64,000 bases of DNA from Chthoniobacterales bacterium (GCA_013821455.1 JACDGS010000006.1:1-64000); one strand, 5' to 3'; shown: positions 1 through 8,218, numbered from the stretch's first letter. The notes: generated by a model from the sequence alone, not told the origin. Numbers and translations are program-made.

Positions 1-22
1 CCCTCGCTCCGCTCGGGATGAC
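1..22. repeat. Right end of an interspersed palindromic repeat
   Basis: The window opens inside a copy of the intergenic repeat that recurs at 13404, 27450, 28820, 30711, 44594, 48971, 53492 and 54575. Only the terminal arm ending in GGGATGAC is present here. Confidence 0.7.
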
Positions 23-107
23 AGTTGGGCGTGGTCCATCTTCTCTCGCTCCGCCCGCTTTCGCGGCCGATGGACGCGCTCGCGCAGACGCGGCATGCTC
101 ATGCGCA

Positions 108-1259
108 ATGCTCTTTACGAACGGCCGCCTGATTTTTTCCGACCGGAGTGAGGACGATCTTTCGCTCCGAGTCGAAGATGGAAAAATCGCGGAGATCGGT
201 GGCGATATTTCCCGCCGCGGCGAGGAAACAATCGACCTCCAAGGCAACTATCTCGCTCCGGGTTTTATCGACCTGCATGTCCACGGCGCCGCGGGACGCG
301 ACACGATGGAAGGAACGCTCGACGCCTTCCGCGCGATCTGCGCCTACCATGCGAGTGGCGGGACGACTTCGCTTTGCCTAACGACGATAACTGCGCCGCT
401 GGAAGAAATCACGCGCGTCGTTAGGGCAATCGCCGCCGCGATGGCGGAAATCCCCCAAATCCGCGGTGCGCATGTCGAAGGCCCCTTCATCTCCCCCGAA
501 AAAAGCGGCGCGCAAGCGTCCCAGTTTATCGTTGAACCACGCGAGGAATTCGTTAGGCAATTACTCGCGGAAAGCGCGGCAATTCGACGCGTGACTCTCG
601 CGCCGGAAAGGCCCGATGCGCTGGATTTGATCGCCCGCCTAACGACGCTCGGAATCGCGGCGAGCGGCGGGCACAGCGCGGCCTGGGACGAGGAAGCGCG
701 CGCCGCATTTGAGTGTGGGATGCGCCAGATAACCCACACGTTCAACTGCATGTCGTCGATGCGCCGGCGCGATGGCGTGCGCACGGCCGGGCTGCTCGAA
801 TTCGCCCTCAGCGAGCCGGAGATTTTTTGCGAGCTGATCGCGGATGGGCATCATGTTTCCACCACGCTGATGCGCATGCTTTATCGCGCGAAAGGCGCCG
901 GAGGAATCTGCCTGGTCACGGATGCAACCGCGGGCGCGGGTTTGCCTAACGAGAGCCGCTTTTCGTTAGGCGACAAAGAATGCGTCGTGCGCGACGGTGC
1001 CTGCTGGCTGGCGGATGGGTCGGCGCTGGCGGGGAGCGCGGCGCGCATGATCGATCTCGTTAGGCAAATGGTCGCGCAGGTGGGCGTGCCGCTGCATGAG
1101 GCCGTGCGGATGGCGACGGAAACTCCGGCGCGCGCGATGGAATGGAAAAACAAAGGCACACTCGCGGAAGGAATGGATGCGGACTTCGCTGTGCTCTCCC
1201 CGGAGCTCGAGGTCGTGCGGACGTTCGCAGTAAGTCAGGCGTCCTCGCCTGATCGGTAA
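108..1259 (+). CDS. nagA: N-acetylglucosamine-6-phosphate deacetylase
   Basis: This cytoplasmic amidohydrolase removes the acetyl group of GlcNAc-6-phosphate to give glucosamine-6-phosphate in amino-sugar and cell-wall recycling. The 383-residue product has the family order: N-terminal beta domain (MLFTNGRLIF), LHVHG metal-site segment, HVEGPFISPEK with the metal-binding Glu, a GHSAA His, a THTFN His, and VTDATAGAG with the catalytic Asp. ATG 108 is chosen because homology begins there; the frame stays open upstream to 18 without family similarity. The last residues (AVSQASSPDR) are encoded by the interspersed repeat starting at 1231, so the C-terminus is repeat-derived. Five exact copies of the CCTAACGA octamer lie inside the gene. 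No other nag genes are adjacent. Confidence 0.93.
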   Translation: MLFTNGRLIFSDRSEDDLSLRVEDGKIAEIGGDISRRGEETIDLQGNYLAPGFIDLHVHGAAGRDTMEGTLDAFRAICAYHASGGTTSLCLTTITAPLEEITRVVRAIAAAMAEIPQIRGAHVEGPFISPEKSGAQASQFIVEPREEFVRQLLAESAAIRRVTLAPERPDALDLIARLTTLGIAASGGHSAAWDEEARAAFECGMRQITHTFNCMSSMRRRDGVRTAGLLEFALSEPEIFCELIADGHHVSTTLMRMLYRAKGAGGICLVTDATAGAGLPNESRFSLGDKECVVRDGACWLADGSALAGSAARMIDLVRQMVAQVGVPLHEAVRMATETPARAMEWKNKGTLAEGMDADFAVLSPELEVVRTFAVSQASSPDR

Positions 1260-1335
1260 GGCGGGCTTCCGGCCTGCCGCTTCGAAACACGCAGGCTGGA
1301 AGCCCGCGTGACTGTCAGGCAGGATGCCTGAGTTA
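1231..1335. repeat. Palindromic repeat of the tcaggct/ggaagcc family, copy 1
   Basis: About 105 bp with nested inverted repeats. The outer arms pair GTAAGTCAGGC-type sequence with GCCTGAGTTAC, and an inner pair is GCGGGCTTCC/GGAAGCCCGC. It overlaps the 3' end of nagA and supplies the stop codon of the converging dciA-like gene. A related element is inserted inside thrS at 9261-9368. Confidence 0.75.
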
Positions 1336-1689
1336 CCCGAGCCGGAAACGCAACTCGCGAATCGTCCGCGCGCCGAAGCGCTGCTTCAGCTTGCGCAGGA
1401 TTTCGGGTTTGGTCCGTTCCAGTTCGTAGCGCAAGGCGGGCTGGAGAACGTGGACATGCAGCGTGCCATCACGGAGCGAGATCGGTTGCGAATGCGCGGC
1501 GATGAACTCGCCCACCAATGCCTGCCACGCGCCGCGAACTTCTTTTTCCTGGAAGCGTTCTTTGAGGCCGAGCTTCTGCATCACTTTCGGCATGAGATCG
1601 GCGAGCGCCTGCGCGCGATCGGGCCGCGGCAAGTCGTTAGGCAGCCCGCGCCATTCGGCGAGAACAGCGCGGCGAAGAGAGGGCGTCAT
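1333..1689 (-). CDS. DciA-like protein (DUF721)
   Basis: A 118-residue protein with the DUF721/DciA pattern: an N-terminal helical part, a central W-x-x-x-V-G-x-x-x-x-x-H-S-x-P motif (AWQALVGEFIAAHSQPI), then a short beta segment ending in a KPEILRKLKQRFG helix. DciA is the ancestral bacterial replicative-helicase operator that helps DnaB load at origins, so a role in replication initiation is likely by family. It lies downstream of rpoN on the same strand, separated by a long hairpin at 1704-1764. Its stop codon is inside the repeat ending at 1335. Assignment to the DUF721 superfamily is fairly firm; DciA function is inferred. Confidence 0.75.
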   Translation of the reverse strand: MTPSLRRAVLAEWRGLPNDLPRPDRAQALADLMPKVMQKLGLKERFQEKEVRGAWQALVGEFIAAHSQPISLRDGTLHVHVLQPALRYELERTKPEILRKLKQRFGARTIRELRFRLG

Positions 1690-1703
1690 CGCGGAAAAAG
1701 CTG

Positions 1704-1764
1704 AAAACCTGAAACGCTGAAAATCTGAAAAGGCGGTTTCAGCATTTCAGTGTTTCAGGTTTTT
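1704..1764. terminator. Long hairpin between rpoN and dciA-like gene
   Basis: Near-perfect inverted repeat. The left arm starts AAAACCTGAAAC and carries further CTGAAA units; the right arm mirrors it with TTTCAG units and ends GTTTCAGGTTTTT. It begins directly at the rpoN stop. The T-rich right end fits a terminator for plus-strand reading and the A-rich left end fits one for minus-strand reading. It may equally be a dispersed palindromic repeat. Confidence 0.55.
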
Positions 1765-3183
1765 CTAGTATTTCCGCCGCATGTTGCTCGGCAGAATGTT
1801 TAGCTCGGTGCGGTATTTTGCCACCGTCCGGCGCGCGATCGGGATGCCGCGTTTGCCGAGAATTTCGACGATTTCCTTGTCGCTCAACGGCGCGCTGCCG
1901 GACTCGGCTTTGACCAAATCCAAGATCGTTCCTTTCACGCTGGTGTTACTGACCGATTCGCCGCTCGCGGTCTGATACCCAGGCGTGAAAAAATATTTCA
2001 TCTCGAAAACACCCTGCGGCGTGGAGATGTATTTGCCGGAAATCGCGCGGCTCACTGTCGTCTCGTGGACGCCGACGGCTTCGGCGATTTGCACCATGGT
2101 CATCGGCTTGAGCTGCGCCGGGCCGTGCTCGAGGAATTCTTTCTGCCGCGAGACGATCTGGTGCGCGATGTTCGAGATCGTCTGCTGACGCTGGTAAATC
2201 GACTTGATGAGAAATTTCCCGCTGCGGATTTTGTCGCGGATGTAATCCTTCACCTCACCGCCGCTGCCGTCCTGCGACATGATGTCTTTGTAGGTGTTGC
2301 TGATGCGCAGGTGCGGAATCTGTTCGCCGTTGAGCATGATCTGGTATTGGCCCTGGATTTTCTCCACGGTCACATCGGGCAGGACGTAATTTTGCGGCGC
2401 TTCAGCGAAAATCGCGCCGGGTCGCGGGTCGAGCTGGGCGATGTTATTGGCGGATTTTTGCACCTGCTCGGCGTTGATTCCCATGCGCCGCGCTATCTCC
2501 GGGAAACGGCGTTTGCCGAGATCTTCCATGTGATCGGAAATGATTCGGTATTCGACACTGGTCTGCCGGCCTTCGCGTTTCAGTTGAATGAGCAGACACT
2601 CGCGCAAATCACGCGCGCCCACGCCCGGCGGATAGAAGCTCTGGAGAAGTGTGAGCATGAGCTCGAAATCCTCCTGCGGGATGCCGGTGTTCATCGACAT
2701 GTCTGCGGGCGTCGTCTGAAGAAAACCGTTGTCGTCGATGTTGCCGATGATGAGCTCGGCGGTCTTGCGATCGTCGCTGCTAAGAGCGGTCTGGTTGAGC
2801 TGGCCGACGAGATGTTGCTGGAGGGTTTCCTGCGTCGCGATGGAATCGAAAAAGAATTGCCGCTTATCTTCCTCCGCGCGCGAACGGCCGCCGTAGGTGC
2901 CCGACTGCGCCATGTAATCGCGCCATTCGTCATCGAGCTTCGCGAGCTGATCGAACTCTTCCTTGAACTTGTCATCCTCGGGCTCGCTGTCCGTCTCCTT
3001 CCGTTCTTCCGGGGTCGGATCGGCTAATTCTTCGAGGACTGGATTCGTCTCCATTTCCTGCTGGACGAGATTGCGCAACTCGAGCAGTGGGGCTTGGAGA
3101 ATGAGCAGACTCTGCTGGAGTTGCGGCGCGAGGACCTGCTGGAGGGAAAGATTCTGCGATTGGAACATACCCGGCCCGGCCAT
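1765..3183 (-). CDS. rpoN: RNA polymerase sigma-54 factor
   Basis: The alternative sigma factor that recognises -24/-12 promoters and needs AAA+ activators. From ATG 3183 the product is 472 residues: an N-terminal Gln/Leu-rich region I (QNLSLQQVLAPQLQQSLLILQAPLLEL) that contacts activators, an acidic region II, the core-binding region, an HTH segment (VGVHETTVSRAISGKY) and the C-terminal RpoN box ARRTVAKYR near the end. An alternative start is the ATG at 3168 (MFQSQNLS); neither has a strong Shine-Dalgarno sequence, and longer frames upstream have no family similarity. A sigma-54 activator is encoded at 16850-17848, so both partners needed to drive such promoters are in this window. Confidence 0.95.
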   Translation of the reverse strand: MAGPGMFQSQNLSLQQVLAPQLQQSLLILQAPLLELRNLVQQEMETNPVLEELADPTPEERKETDSEPEDDKFKEEFDQLAKLDDEWRDYMAQSGTYGGRSRAEEDKRQFFFDSIATQETLQQHLVGQLNQTALSSDDRKTAELIIGNIDDNGFLQTTPADMSMNTGIPQEDFELMLTLLQSFYPPGVGARDLRECLLIQLKREGRQTSVEYRIISDHMEDLGKRRFPEIARRMGINAEQVQKSANNIAQLDPRPGAIFAEAPQNYVLPDVTVEKIQGQYQIMLNGEQIPHLRISNTYKDIMSQDGSGGEVKDYIRDKIRSGKFLIKSIYQRQQTISNIAHQIVSRQKEFLEHGPAQLKPMTMVQIAEAVGVHETTVSRAISGKYISTPQGVFEMKYFFTPGYQTASGESVSNTSVKGTILDLVKAESGSAPLSDKEIVEILGKRGIPIARRTVAKYRTELNILPSNMRRKY

Positions 3184-3297
3184 GGGCTGAGGGTACCAGT
3201 GGCTCCGAGTGCCGCAAGCAAATTTCACGCCGCGAGAAACCGCACGCGGCAAAGGAACGTGAATTGCTTTTCTAACGCGGCAAACACCATCGCCGCT

Positions 3298-3522
3298 ATG
3301 AAAAAAATCACGCTCCTCGGTCTGCTCGCGCTTTTCGCCACATCGTTAGGCGCGCAGTCCCCTGCGCCCGCCGACTCGCAACAAATCGTGGCTCTGGTCA
3401 GGGAAGTAAAAGCTCAGCAAACCCAGATTGCCGATAATCAGGCCAAGATCGACGCCAAGCTCGTCACGCTGGCGGAAGCGATTCGCGTGGCGCGAATTTA
3501 TGCCAGCCGGGGAGGCCGCTAA
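3298..3522 (+). CDS. Small secreted coiled-coil protein, paralogue 1
   Basis: A 74-residue product with a clear signal peptide (MKKITLLGLLALFATSLGAQ). A short helical segment follows, LVREVKAQQTQIADNQAKIDAKLVTL, with heptad-like spacing suggesting a coiled coil, and it ends IYASRGGR. I do not recognise a named family. The next gene, one base after its stop codon, encodes a similar protein ending IYSKRG, so the two look like a tandem duplication and are probably co-transcribed. The likely location is periplasm or outer surface. The signal peptide includes an in-frame TCGTTAGG octamer (Ser-Leu-Gly). Confidence 0.6.
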   Translation: MKKITLLGLLALFATSLGAQSPAPADSQQIVALVREVKAQQTQIADNQAKIDAKLVTLAEAIRVARIYASRGGR

Positions 3523-3523
3523 A

Positions 3524-3817
3524 ATGAGAAATCTGCTCATTATTTGCGGGCTCGTTTTCGGAGCGTTCGCGATCAATTCGAGCGAAGGACAACAGGCGGG
3601 CGCGCCGGTTATCCTGCAGGCGTCGACTCCAACTCCGGCCGCTCCGCCTTCGGCGCGCGCTACACCCGCGGCCGCGTCGAGCGACGCGCTTTCGCTCCTG
3701 CAGGAAATGAAAGCGTCCAACGCTGCGACCATCGAAAAACAGGAAGCCGCTTTGCAGACCCTGGACGCTTTGCAAAAAGCTGCCGAGGAAATGAAAATCT
3801 ACAGCAAGCGCGGTTAG
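3524..3817 (+). CDS. Small secreted coiled-coil protein, paralogue 2
   Basis: A 97-residue product starting one base after the previous stop. It has a signal peptide (MRNLLIICGLVFGAFAINSSEG), an Ala/Pro/Thr-rich low-complexity linker, and a C-terminal helix (ALSLLQEMKASNAATIEKQEAALQTLDALQKAAEEMKIYSKRG). That helix aligns in register with the upstream paralogue: both have a (V/L)(R/Q)E(V/M)KA block, a central charged helix and an IY(A)S-R-G end. No known domain is recognised. Tight spacing implies one transcript and possibly a hetero-oligomer. Confidence 0.6.
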   Translation: MRNLLIICGLVFGAFAINSSEGQQAGAPVILQASTPTPAAPPSARATPAAASSDALSLLQEMKASNAATIEKQEAALQTLDALQKAAEEMKIYSKRG

Positions 3818-3938
3818 GTCAGCGATCGATTCCTTTTCCGCGCGCCGCGCAAATCGTCGGCGCGGCGCTTCATCACGTCGCGCGACCGTTCGTAACTTTT
3901 CCGCGCCGAAATGCGTTCCCGTGCGCTTAGCTGGAGTT

Positions 3939-4814
3939 ATGAAAAAACTCATCAGCTCCTTCGGCGCCGTGATTCTTTTCGCGGCCTCATCGTTAGGCGC
4001 GAACGCGCCCAAACTCATCGACGTGCAAGTGACCGGTCATGGCAAACCGGTCATCCTCATTCCCGGTCTCGCCTGCTCCGGCGCGGTCTGGGACGACACC
4101 GTGAACCATTTGCAGGACAAATATGAATGCCACGTCGTCAGCATCGCCGGCTTTGGCGCGACGCCCGCGCAGAAAACGGACGAGCTCTTCGACGCCGTGC
4201 GCGACCAGATCATCGCGTATGCGCGCGAGCACAAACTCGACAAGCCGGCGATCGTGGGTCACAGCCTCGGCGGCACGCTCGCGCTCGCGATTGGCGAGGC
4301 GGCGCCGGAATTGCCGAGTGATATCGTCTCGGTCGATGGACTGCCGTTTCTCGCGGGTGTGATGTTTCCGGGCGTGACGGATGCCGAGGGCGCGAAAAAA
4401 GCCGCGGCCTCGATGCGCCAGATGATCGGGCGGCAAACTCCGGAGCAGTTCGCGCAATATCAAAGCGGCGTGACGATTCCTTCGATGGTGACCAAACCCG
4501 ACGACGTGAAACGCATCGCCGAGATGTGCGGCAAATCCGATCCCGCGACCGTCGCACAGGCGATGAGCGAACTGCTCGGGCGCGATTACCGGCCTGAGCT
4601 CGGCAAAATCAAATGCCCCGTCCTCGTCCTCGGCGCGCTCGCGGGACTTCTGCAATACGCGCCGAAAGACGCGCTGGAACAAAATTACAAAACGCAATTC
4701 ACCAACGCGCCGCAGACCCGCTTCCAGTTTTTCGACAAATCGAAACACTTCATCATGGTGGATGATCCGGCGGGCTTCTACGCCACGCTGGATAAAGAAC
4801 TGGTCGCGCGCTAA
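3939..4814 (+). CDS. Secreted alpha/beta hydrolase
   Basis: A 291-residue serine hydrolase of the alpha/beta fold. It has a signal peptide (residues 1-22), an oxyanion-hole region IPGLACSGAVW, the nucleophile elbow GHSLGG with Ser109, an Asp-bearing segment after PVLVLGAL, and a C-terminal KHFIMVDDP with the catalytic His. The substrate cannot be told from sequence; esterase or lipase-like activity is the family default. ATG 3939 is preferred over the in-frame ATG at 3921 because it starts the signal peptide exactly (MKKLISSF). A TCGTTAGG octamer sits in the signal peptide coding region. Confidence 0.82.
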   Translation: MKKLISSFGAVILFAASSLGANAPKLIDVQVTGHGKPVILIPGLACSGAVWDDTVNHLQDKYECHVVSIAGFGATPAQKTDELFDAVRDQIIAYAREHKLDKPAIVGHSLGGTLALAIGEAAPELPSDIVSVDGLPFLAGVMFPGVTDAEGAKKAAASMRQMIGRQTPEQFAQYQSGVTIPSMVTKPDDVKRIAEMCGKSDPATVAQAMSELLGRDYRPELGKIKCPVLVLGALAGLLQYAPKDALEQNYKTQFTNAPQTRFQFFDKSKHFIMVDDPAGFYATLDKELVAR

Positions 4815-4844
4815 ACCGCTCCCAGGAAAAAAAGGAATAACTTT

Positions 4845-5015
4845 ATGAACACCAGATATTCGATCGGAAACGGGATTCTTTGGGCCGCGGCCATCGTGGC
4901 CGCGGCGCTCTTCCACGCTCCTGCTGCCCTGACGAGCGTGGTCTTACCCGCCCTGGCAGTGGGTTCGCTCGTGCTCGGCGAAGAGCGCGCGACGGACTGC
5001 CGAATGATTCGTTAG
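4845..5015 (+). CDS. Small membrane protein, 56 aa
   Basis: ATG 4845 is preceded by AAAGGAATAACTTT, giving a Shine-Dalgarno-like AAGGA at good distance. The product has a hydrophobic span (ILWAAAIVAAALFHAPAALTSVVLPALAVGSLVL) long enough for one or two membrane passes and a short charged tail (GEERATDCRMIR). The stop codon is formed by the octamer TCGTTAGG (CGT TAG). It ends 10 bp before the histidine kinase gene and is probably co-transcribed with it. It may be an accessory or sensed membrane peptide, but that is inference only; no family recognised. Confidence 0.5.
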   Translation: MNTRYSIGNGILWAAAIVAAALFHAPAALTSVVLPALAVGSLVLGEERATDCRMIR

Positions 5016-5025
5016 GCCAAAACAG

Positions 5026-6102
5026 ATGCCGAATCGCTCCACGCCGCGCCCGCCTGCCGCCTATTGGTGGTGCCAGGCCGGCGGCTGGGGCGGTTACTTT
5101 CTCGTCAACGCTTTCACGAGCGCCGGGTTTGTCACGCCGAGCTGGCGCTTGGCCAGCGGCTATCTTTTCCTCAGCGTCCTCGGCCTTTTCCTCAGTCATG
5201 GCTATCGCGGCTTTATCTTGCGCCGCGGTTGGATCGATCTCCCGGTGCCGAAGCTGATCCCGCGTGCGCTCGCCACCAATTTTCTTCTCGCCGTCGTCCT
5301 GGTCGCTCTCGTGACCCTCTATTTTTTCGTCGTGCCCCCGCCGGGACATGGATATGGCGCACATGGCCGTGTCGCGCTCATCGCGACCTGGGGAGTTTTC
5401 ATTTTTAACGACTTCATCATCTTCACGATTTGGTCGGGGATTTACTTTGGCTTCGCTTATTTCAAACAACAACGCCGCGCCGAGATCGATCGTTATCAAG
5501 CGCAGACCGCGCTCGCTGAGGCAGAGCTGCGTGGATTGAAGAGCCAGCTCAATCCGCATTTTCTTTTTAACTCGCTCAACAGCCTGCGCGCGCTCGTGCT
5601 TGAAGATCCGGCGCGGGCGCAGGACGCGATCACGCAGCTCTCCGCCATCCTGCGTTATCATTTGCAGTCGGGCGAGAGGTCGCTCGTGCCGCTGGCGGAT
5701 GAGATCGAAACGGTGGAGCAATATCTCGCGCTCGAGCTTATCCGTTTTGAAGATCGCCTAACGATCGAACGCTCCATCGATGCAACGACGTTTTCGTTTC
5801 TCGTCCCGCCGCTCGCGCTGCAAACCATGGTCGAGAACGCGATCAAGTATGGCGTCTCGCGCGAAGCGGGTACGAGTGTGATTCAGCTCAAAGCCTCGGC
5901 GCGGGAGGAGTCGCTCGAAGTCTCCGTGCGCAATACCGGCCACTTGCGAAATGGCTCCTCGCCGGCCTCGACCGGACTCGGCCTAACGAATCTAAAAACC
6001 CGGCTGCGCCTTCTTTTCGCTGAGCGCGCGAGCTTGGAACTAACCGAGCCGCAGCCGGGCTGGGTCGAGGCGCGCATGATCCTGCCGATCACAAAAACAT
6101 GA
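5026..6102 (+). CDS. LytS/YehU-type sensor histidine kinase
   Basis: A 358-residue membrane kinase. The N-terminus has the AYWWCQAGGWGGYF motif common in kinases paired with LytTR regulators, then several hydrophobic spans (about residues 20-35, 44-60, 84-104, 116-146). The His_kinase core holds LKSQLNPHFLFNSLNSLR with the phosphorylated His178, followed by a HATPase domain (VENAIKYG N-box, GLGLTNLKTRL G-box). It phosphorylates the regulator encoded next, whose ATG overlaps this stop by 4 bp, so the two are translationally coupled. The signal sensed is unknown. Confidence 0.9.
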   Translation: MPNRSTPRPPAAYWWCQAGGWGGYFLVNAFTSAGFVTPSWRLASGYLFLSVLGLFLSHGYRGFILRRGWIDLPVPKLIPRALATNFLLAVVLVALVTLYFFVVPPPGHGYGAHGRVALIATWGVFIFNDFIIFTIWSGIYFGFAYFKQQRRAEIDRYQAQTALAEAELRGLKSQLNPHFLFNSLNSLRALVLEDPARAQDAITQLSAILRYHLQSGERSLVPLADEIETVEQYLALELIRFEDRLTIERSIDATTFSFLVPPLALQTMVENAIKYGVSREAGTSVIQLKASAREESLEVSVRNTGHLRNGSSPASTGLGLTNLKTRLRLLFAERASLELTEPQPGWVEARMILPITKT

Positions 6103-6833
6103 GGGCACTGCTGATCGACGACGAGCGCCTCGCGCGTTCCGAACTGCGGCGGCTCCTGCGCGCGCACGCTGAGATCGAGATCGTCGGGGAAGCGGCCAAC
6201 GCGACGCAGGCCGAGGAGAAAATCCGCGCGCTGCGGCCGGATTTGATTTTTCTCGATGTGCAGATGCCCGGCCGCAATGGGTTCGAGCTGCTCGTCGATT
6301 TGCCCGAGCCACCGCGGGTGATTTTCACCACCGCTTACGATCAGTACGCGCTCAAAGCATTCGAATTTGGCGCGCTCGATTACCTGCTCAAACCGATCGA
6401 GCCGGCGCGTCTCAGCCAGGCGCTCATCCGCCTGCAGCGGCCTAACGAGGATAAGTTTGCCGCTGAAAAGGTCGCGCCCGCGCCGGAGAATGTGCTGCGC
6501 GAAAGCGACCAGGTTTTCCTGAAAGATGGCGAACGTTGCTGGCTCGTGCGCGTGAGCGATCTGCGTTTGCTGGAATCGGAAGGCAACTACGCGCGCGTCT
6601 ATTTCGCCGACAATCGGCCGCTCATTCCGCGCTCGCTCCAGACGCTCGAGTCGCGGCTCGATCCGCAATTATTTTTCCGAGTCAGCCGCCAGCACATCAT
6701 CAACCTGCGCTTTGTCCGCAAAGTGGAGCCGTGGTTTGATGGCGGGCTTTCCCTCTGGCTCGGGGAGCGCGACCCACAAATCAAAGTCGCCCGCCGGCGC
6801 GCGCAGGAGTTGCGCGAGCGGCTGAGTCTGTAG
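6099..6833 (+). CDS. LytTR-family response regulator
   Basis: A 244-residue regulator. The N-terminal receiver has the acidic pair at D7/D8, phospho-acceptor Asp53 in FLDVQMPG, Thr in TTAYD and Lys in LLKPIEP. The C-terminal LytTR DNA-binding domain (about 135-240) runs from QVFLKDGERCWLV to the typical FFRVSRQHIINL...LWLGE segment. LytTR proteins bind direct-repeat sites and activate transcription; the targets here are unknown. It overlaps the kinase gene by 4 bp (ATGA). CCTAACGA is present at 6441. Confidence 0.92.
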   Translation: MRALLIDDERLARSELRRLLRAHAEIEIVGEAANATQAEEKIRALRPDLIFLDVQMPGRNGFELLVDLPEPPRVIFTTAYDQYALKAFEFGALDYLLKPIEPARLSQALIRLQRPNEDKFAAEKVAPAPENVLRESDQVFLKDGERCWLVRVSDLRLLESEGNYARVYFADNRPLIPRSLQTLESRLDPQLFFRVSRQHIINLRFVRKVEPWFDGGLSLWLGERDPQIKVARRRAQELRERLSL

Positions 6834-6907
6834 GGTGCGCTGTCCTCAGCGCATCGGCCTGGCGCTTCTATCCCGCCGCTCGATCCGCTGAGACAGCGGA
6901 CGCTACA
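6832..6907. repeat. Imperfect palindromic intergenic repeat (gctgtcctcagcgc type)
   Basis: Directly after the lytTR stop codon there is an inverted repeat, GGGTGCGCTGTCCTCAGCGC pairing with GCTGAGACAGCGGACGCTAC. It looks like a further dispersed repeat family and may also act as the operon terminator. It is the only copy noticed in this window. The remaining bases to 6984 show nothing recognisable. Confidence 0.5.
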
Positions 6908-6984
6908 ACGCGCCGCGCGTTTGCGTCCGCCACCGTTCGCGACCGGCGCCTCGATCGAAGCTTGCTTTTCGAGCGCACTTTGAG

Positions 6985-7764
6985 TTGGATCGGTGCGTGC
7001 CTCCTGATGATCGGGTGGGTTCCCCCGCCGGGCTCGACAGAACTACGCGAGCCGGTCCGGTGGTATTCGCCACCACTCGTTGGAGCGTGGTCTTAAGCGC
7101 GCAAGAGGAATCGCCCCGCGCCGCCGAAGCGCTCGAGACGCTTTGCCGCGCATACTGGAAGCCACTCTACGCTTTCGTTAGGCGGCAGGGTCTGAGCCGC
7201 GACGATGCGCGGGACCTGACGCAAGGTTTTTTTGCTCTGCTGCTCGAGCGCCGCGACCTGGATGCGGTGCGGAAGGAAAAAGGCCGCTTCCGTTCTTATT
7301 TGCTGACGGCGCTTAAAAATTTCCTGACTGATGAATGGCGCCGCACGATGGCGATCAAGCGCGGCAAGGGACGGAAGCCAATTCCACTCGACGAGATGGG
7401 CGCGGAGGATGGGATCGAAACGGACACGGCGGATCGAGTGACTCCCGAATTAATTTACGAACGCCGTTGGGCTTCAACCGTGTTAGAACACGTGCTCAGC
7501 CGATTGAAGGAGGAGTATCGAGCCGCCGGAAATGCCGGAATTTTCGAGGCACTCAAGCAATTGCTCCCGGACGAACCGGGCGCGCGGTCCCAGGCCGACA
7601 TCGCGAGACAACTGGGCATGAAGGCGAACGCGGTGAGGCAGGCGTTCTACCGATTTCGCCAGCGTTATCAATCTCTCTTGCGAGAAGAAATCGCGCACAC
7701 GGTGACGAGTCCGAGCGAAGTCGAAGATGAGCTGCGCCATCTCATCTCGGTCGTCGGGAGGTAA
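6985..7764 (+). CDS. ECF-family RNA polymerase sigma factor
   Basis: Up to 259 residues. FATTRWSVVLSAQ near the start is typical of planctomycete/verrucomicrobial ECF sigma factors that sit beside Ser/Thr kinases. Region 2 includes AYWKPLYAFVRRQGLSRDDARDLTQGFFA; region 4 is an HTH (QADIARQLGMKANAVRQAFYRFRQRYQSLLREEI). No in-frame ATG precedes the domain: the start may be TTG 6985 or one of the GTG codons (6997, 7015, 7060), with no clear Shine-Dalgarno site. Seven bases downstream lies a truncated kinase gene that was probably its regulatory partner. Confidence 0.82.
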   Translation: MDRCVPPDDRVGSPAGLDRTTRAGPVVFATTRWSVVLSAQEESPRAAEALETLCRAYWKPLYAFVRRQGLSRDDARDLTQGFFALLLERRDLDAVRKEKGRFRSYLLTALKNFLTDEWRRTMAIKRGKGRKPIPLDEMGAEDGIETDTADRVTPELIYERRWASTVLEHVLSRLKEEYRAAGNAGIFEALKQLLPDEPGARSQADIARQLGMKANAVRQAFYRFRQRYQSLLREEIAHTVTSPSEVEDELRHLISVVGR

Positions 7765-7770
7765 CGCGCG

Positions 7771-8218
7771 ATGAAATCCTACGCAGTACCAAGCGGAGCG
7801 ACCCGCGAGTCTCCGACTGTGATCCGGATCATCAGAATTTGCCGAAAGTGCGGCGCGAAAATTTTCTCGGACGCGCCGGAAGGACTCTGCACCGGCTGTG
7901 TTCTCGGAGCAGCGCTGAGGCCGCCTAACGAATCTAAGACCGGGAGCTTTGATGACTCCAAGCCGATGCCAGCGACCGAGTCAGTCGGAGAGTTCGGGGA
8001 TTACGAGTTGCTGGAGGAACAAGAACTTCTCGTTCCGGGATATATCCTACGGCTACACCGACGACGGTACCTTCAACGGTAGCGGTATCGTCACCGCCAC
8101 GGTACAGCTCACGAGCTCCACTACCTTCACCTATACCTCTACGATCGACTTCTACGATGCGGACGGTAACCTGCTCTTCTCCATTTGCGGCATGGCGACG
8201 GCGACGCGGTTTCAATAG
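7771..8218 (+). pseudogene. Truncated Ser/Thr protein kinase joined to a foreign C-terminal fragment
   Basis: ATG 7771 follows a good GGGAGG site. The first 85 or so residues are the usual N-terminus of sigma-factor-linked kinases: a zinc ribbon (CRKCGAKIFSDAPEGLCTGC) and the lead-in to the kinase domain (GEFGDYELLEE). At about 8015-8030 kinase homology stops just before the expected glycine-rich loop. The original frame then closes at 8082. In the next frame a different protein tail continues (NFSFRDISYGYTDDGTFNGSGIVTATVQL...ICGMATATRFQ) to a stop at 8216-8218, resembling an exported beta-rich protein end. This looks like a deletion that fused the front of a kinase gene to the back of another. 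Confidence 0.65.

Noticed and set aside
2065-3027. Long plus-strand open frame opposite rpoN
   Set aside because: It mirrors the highly conserved rpoN gene on the other strand, has biased composition and no family similarity. Similar antisense frames at 3993-4916, 4843-5721, 17765-18559, 20387-21076 and 21080-22081 were rejected for the same reason.
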